Source of the DNA: Streptomyces abyssomicinicus
GTDB lineage: Bacteria > Actinomycetota > Actinomycetes > Streptomycetales > Streptomycetaceae
DNA: 64,000 nucleotides
Reading direction: 5' to 3'
Assembly: GCF_008974245.1 (NCBI RefSeq)
Contig: NZ_BBZI01000011.1
Span: 383,570 to 447,569, forward strand
In this document: positions 63,499-64,000 of the stretch, piece by piece
Numbering within the stretch: the first letter of the stretch is position 1
How the letters are laid out: each line of letters opens with the position of its first letter
The notes under the pieces: generated by a model
The model's input: only the letters and a program-made list of their open reading frames with translations
Told to the model about the DNA's origin: nothing
Database searches by the model: none
Program-made: the position numbers and the translations under genes

Positions 63499-64000
63499 AT
63501 GCCCACCGGCCGTTATCTGCTCCACGACCCGCACGACCACAGCCCGCTCGGCGAGGAGCACTTCCAGTGCGCCCCCGGCCCCTCCGGCTGGCGCTACGTC
63601 TCCCAGCGGCTCACCCCCGGGGGCGAGCACCGGGGATCGGTCGACGTCACCCTCGACGACCTCGGCCGCCCCCTGCGCGTGGAACTGCGCGCCGGCGGCT
63701 GGCAGGTCCGCGGCGCCGCCCTCGACGGCGTCACCTGGGTGCGCACCGACCCCACGGGCGAGCACGCCGCCGAGGGCAACGCCCCCGCCCACGCCCTCAC
63801 CGGAGCCTCCCCGGCCTTCCTGGTCGCCACCGCCCGGCTGCTGCGCCCGCACCGCGGCGACGCCCCCGTCCGGGTCCGCCTGGTCGAGTTCACCGACCCG
63901 GTCCTGGCGCCCCTGACGGTGGACCGGACCTGGGCCCTGACCGGCAGCGAGACCCACACGACCGACAGCGGCCCCCTGGTGGTGGACGAGTACCGCGTCA
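63499..64000 (+). CDS. Hypothetical protein, partial (runs off the window)
   Basis: An open frame of 167 codons starts with the ATG at 63499 after AGGACG and continues past the end of the window without a stop. The visible part begins with TGRYLLHDPHDHSPLG and contains beta-strand-rich stretches such as VRVRLVEFTDPVLAPLTVDR. Codon use is typical of the genome. I do not recognise a family; an orphan gene in this position after ahcY is also present in S. coelicolor, as far as I recall. Confidence 0.75.
   Translation, partial: MPTGRYLLHDPHDHSPLGEEHFQCAPGPSGWRYVSQRLTPGGEHRGSVDVTLDDLGRPLRVELRAGGWQVRGAALDGVTWVRTDPTGEHAAEGNAPAHALTGASPAFLVATARLLRPHRGDAPVRVRLVEFTDPVLAPLTVDRTWALTGSETHTTDSGPLVVDEYRV

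Overview
This is a stretch of a high-GC (roughly 73 %) actinobacterial chromosome, almost certainly Streptomyces. The evidence is the strong G/C bias at third codon positions, frequent GTG starts and GTGA/ATGA gene overlaps, a whiB gene, a SigB-type sigma factor with its partner-switch genes, F420 biosynthesis genes, and a gene order that I recall, without a search, as matching the SCO3020s-SCO3070s part of the S. coelicolor chromosome. I see no prophage, insertion sequence, CRISPR array, rRNA or tRNA gene. The last gene runs off the right edge.

Layout, left to right. At 0-2.7 kb are small hypothetical and membrane genes and an RpiR-family regulator. At 2.7-5.4 kb lies a tightly coupled minus-strand cluster of three Roadblock/LC7-type proteins around a PATAN/DUF4388 winged-helix protein. 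It resembles a Streptomyces conservon but has no kinase-like or GTPase gene; it is the best candidate here for an undescribed system. At 5.4-6.3 kb is a repeat-rich non-coding region, then a histidine-utilisation operon (hutU, M20 amidohydrolase, hutF, hutI) behind a promoter with a perfect 10-bp inverted repeat. At 12-14.5 kb is a sigma factor (sigI-like) with anti-anti-sigma and anti-sigma partners. At 14.5-15.7 kb is a second, inverted copy of the 5.8-kb repeat next to an orphan Imm1 immunity-type gene. Next come a POT peptide transporter, a two-component system, a GtrA protein, purK-purE and an M19 dipeptidase.

From 23.6 to 41.7 kb the theme is the cell envelope: a UDP-glucose 6-dehydrogenase, an acyl-CoA dehydrogenase, a thioesterase, five LytR-CpsA-Psr (LCP) proteins within 11 kb, a GT2 glycosyltransferase, a truncated AMP-binding-like protein (TIGR03089), a secreted PGRP/amidase, an NDP-sugar synthase and an AlkA-type DNA glycosylase.

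From 41.9 kb to the end come a secreted beta-rich protein, fbiB-fbiA (coenzyme F420), cysteine dioxygenase, whiB, a giant GT2-plus-membrane protein with a DUF5719 partner, a degenerate metallopeptidase, DUF3499, a lactate permease, manB, a Trm112-like protein, a SIS protein, manA, a CDF transporter, a signal-peptidase-like protein lacking both catalytic residues, and S-adenosylhomocysteine hydrolase. This block is syntenic, from memory, with the Mycobacterium tuberculosis sahH-manA-manB-whiB2-fbiA-fbiB-LCP region. The likely shared job is mannose and nucleotide-sugar supply plus polymer attachment to the wall. Several genes here (at 70, 842, 17953, 20677, 37926, 41748, about 52925 and 53079) have a TANNNT box 6-9 nt before the start codon and no Shine-Dalgarno sequence, so they are probably leaderless.
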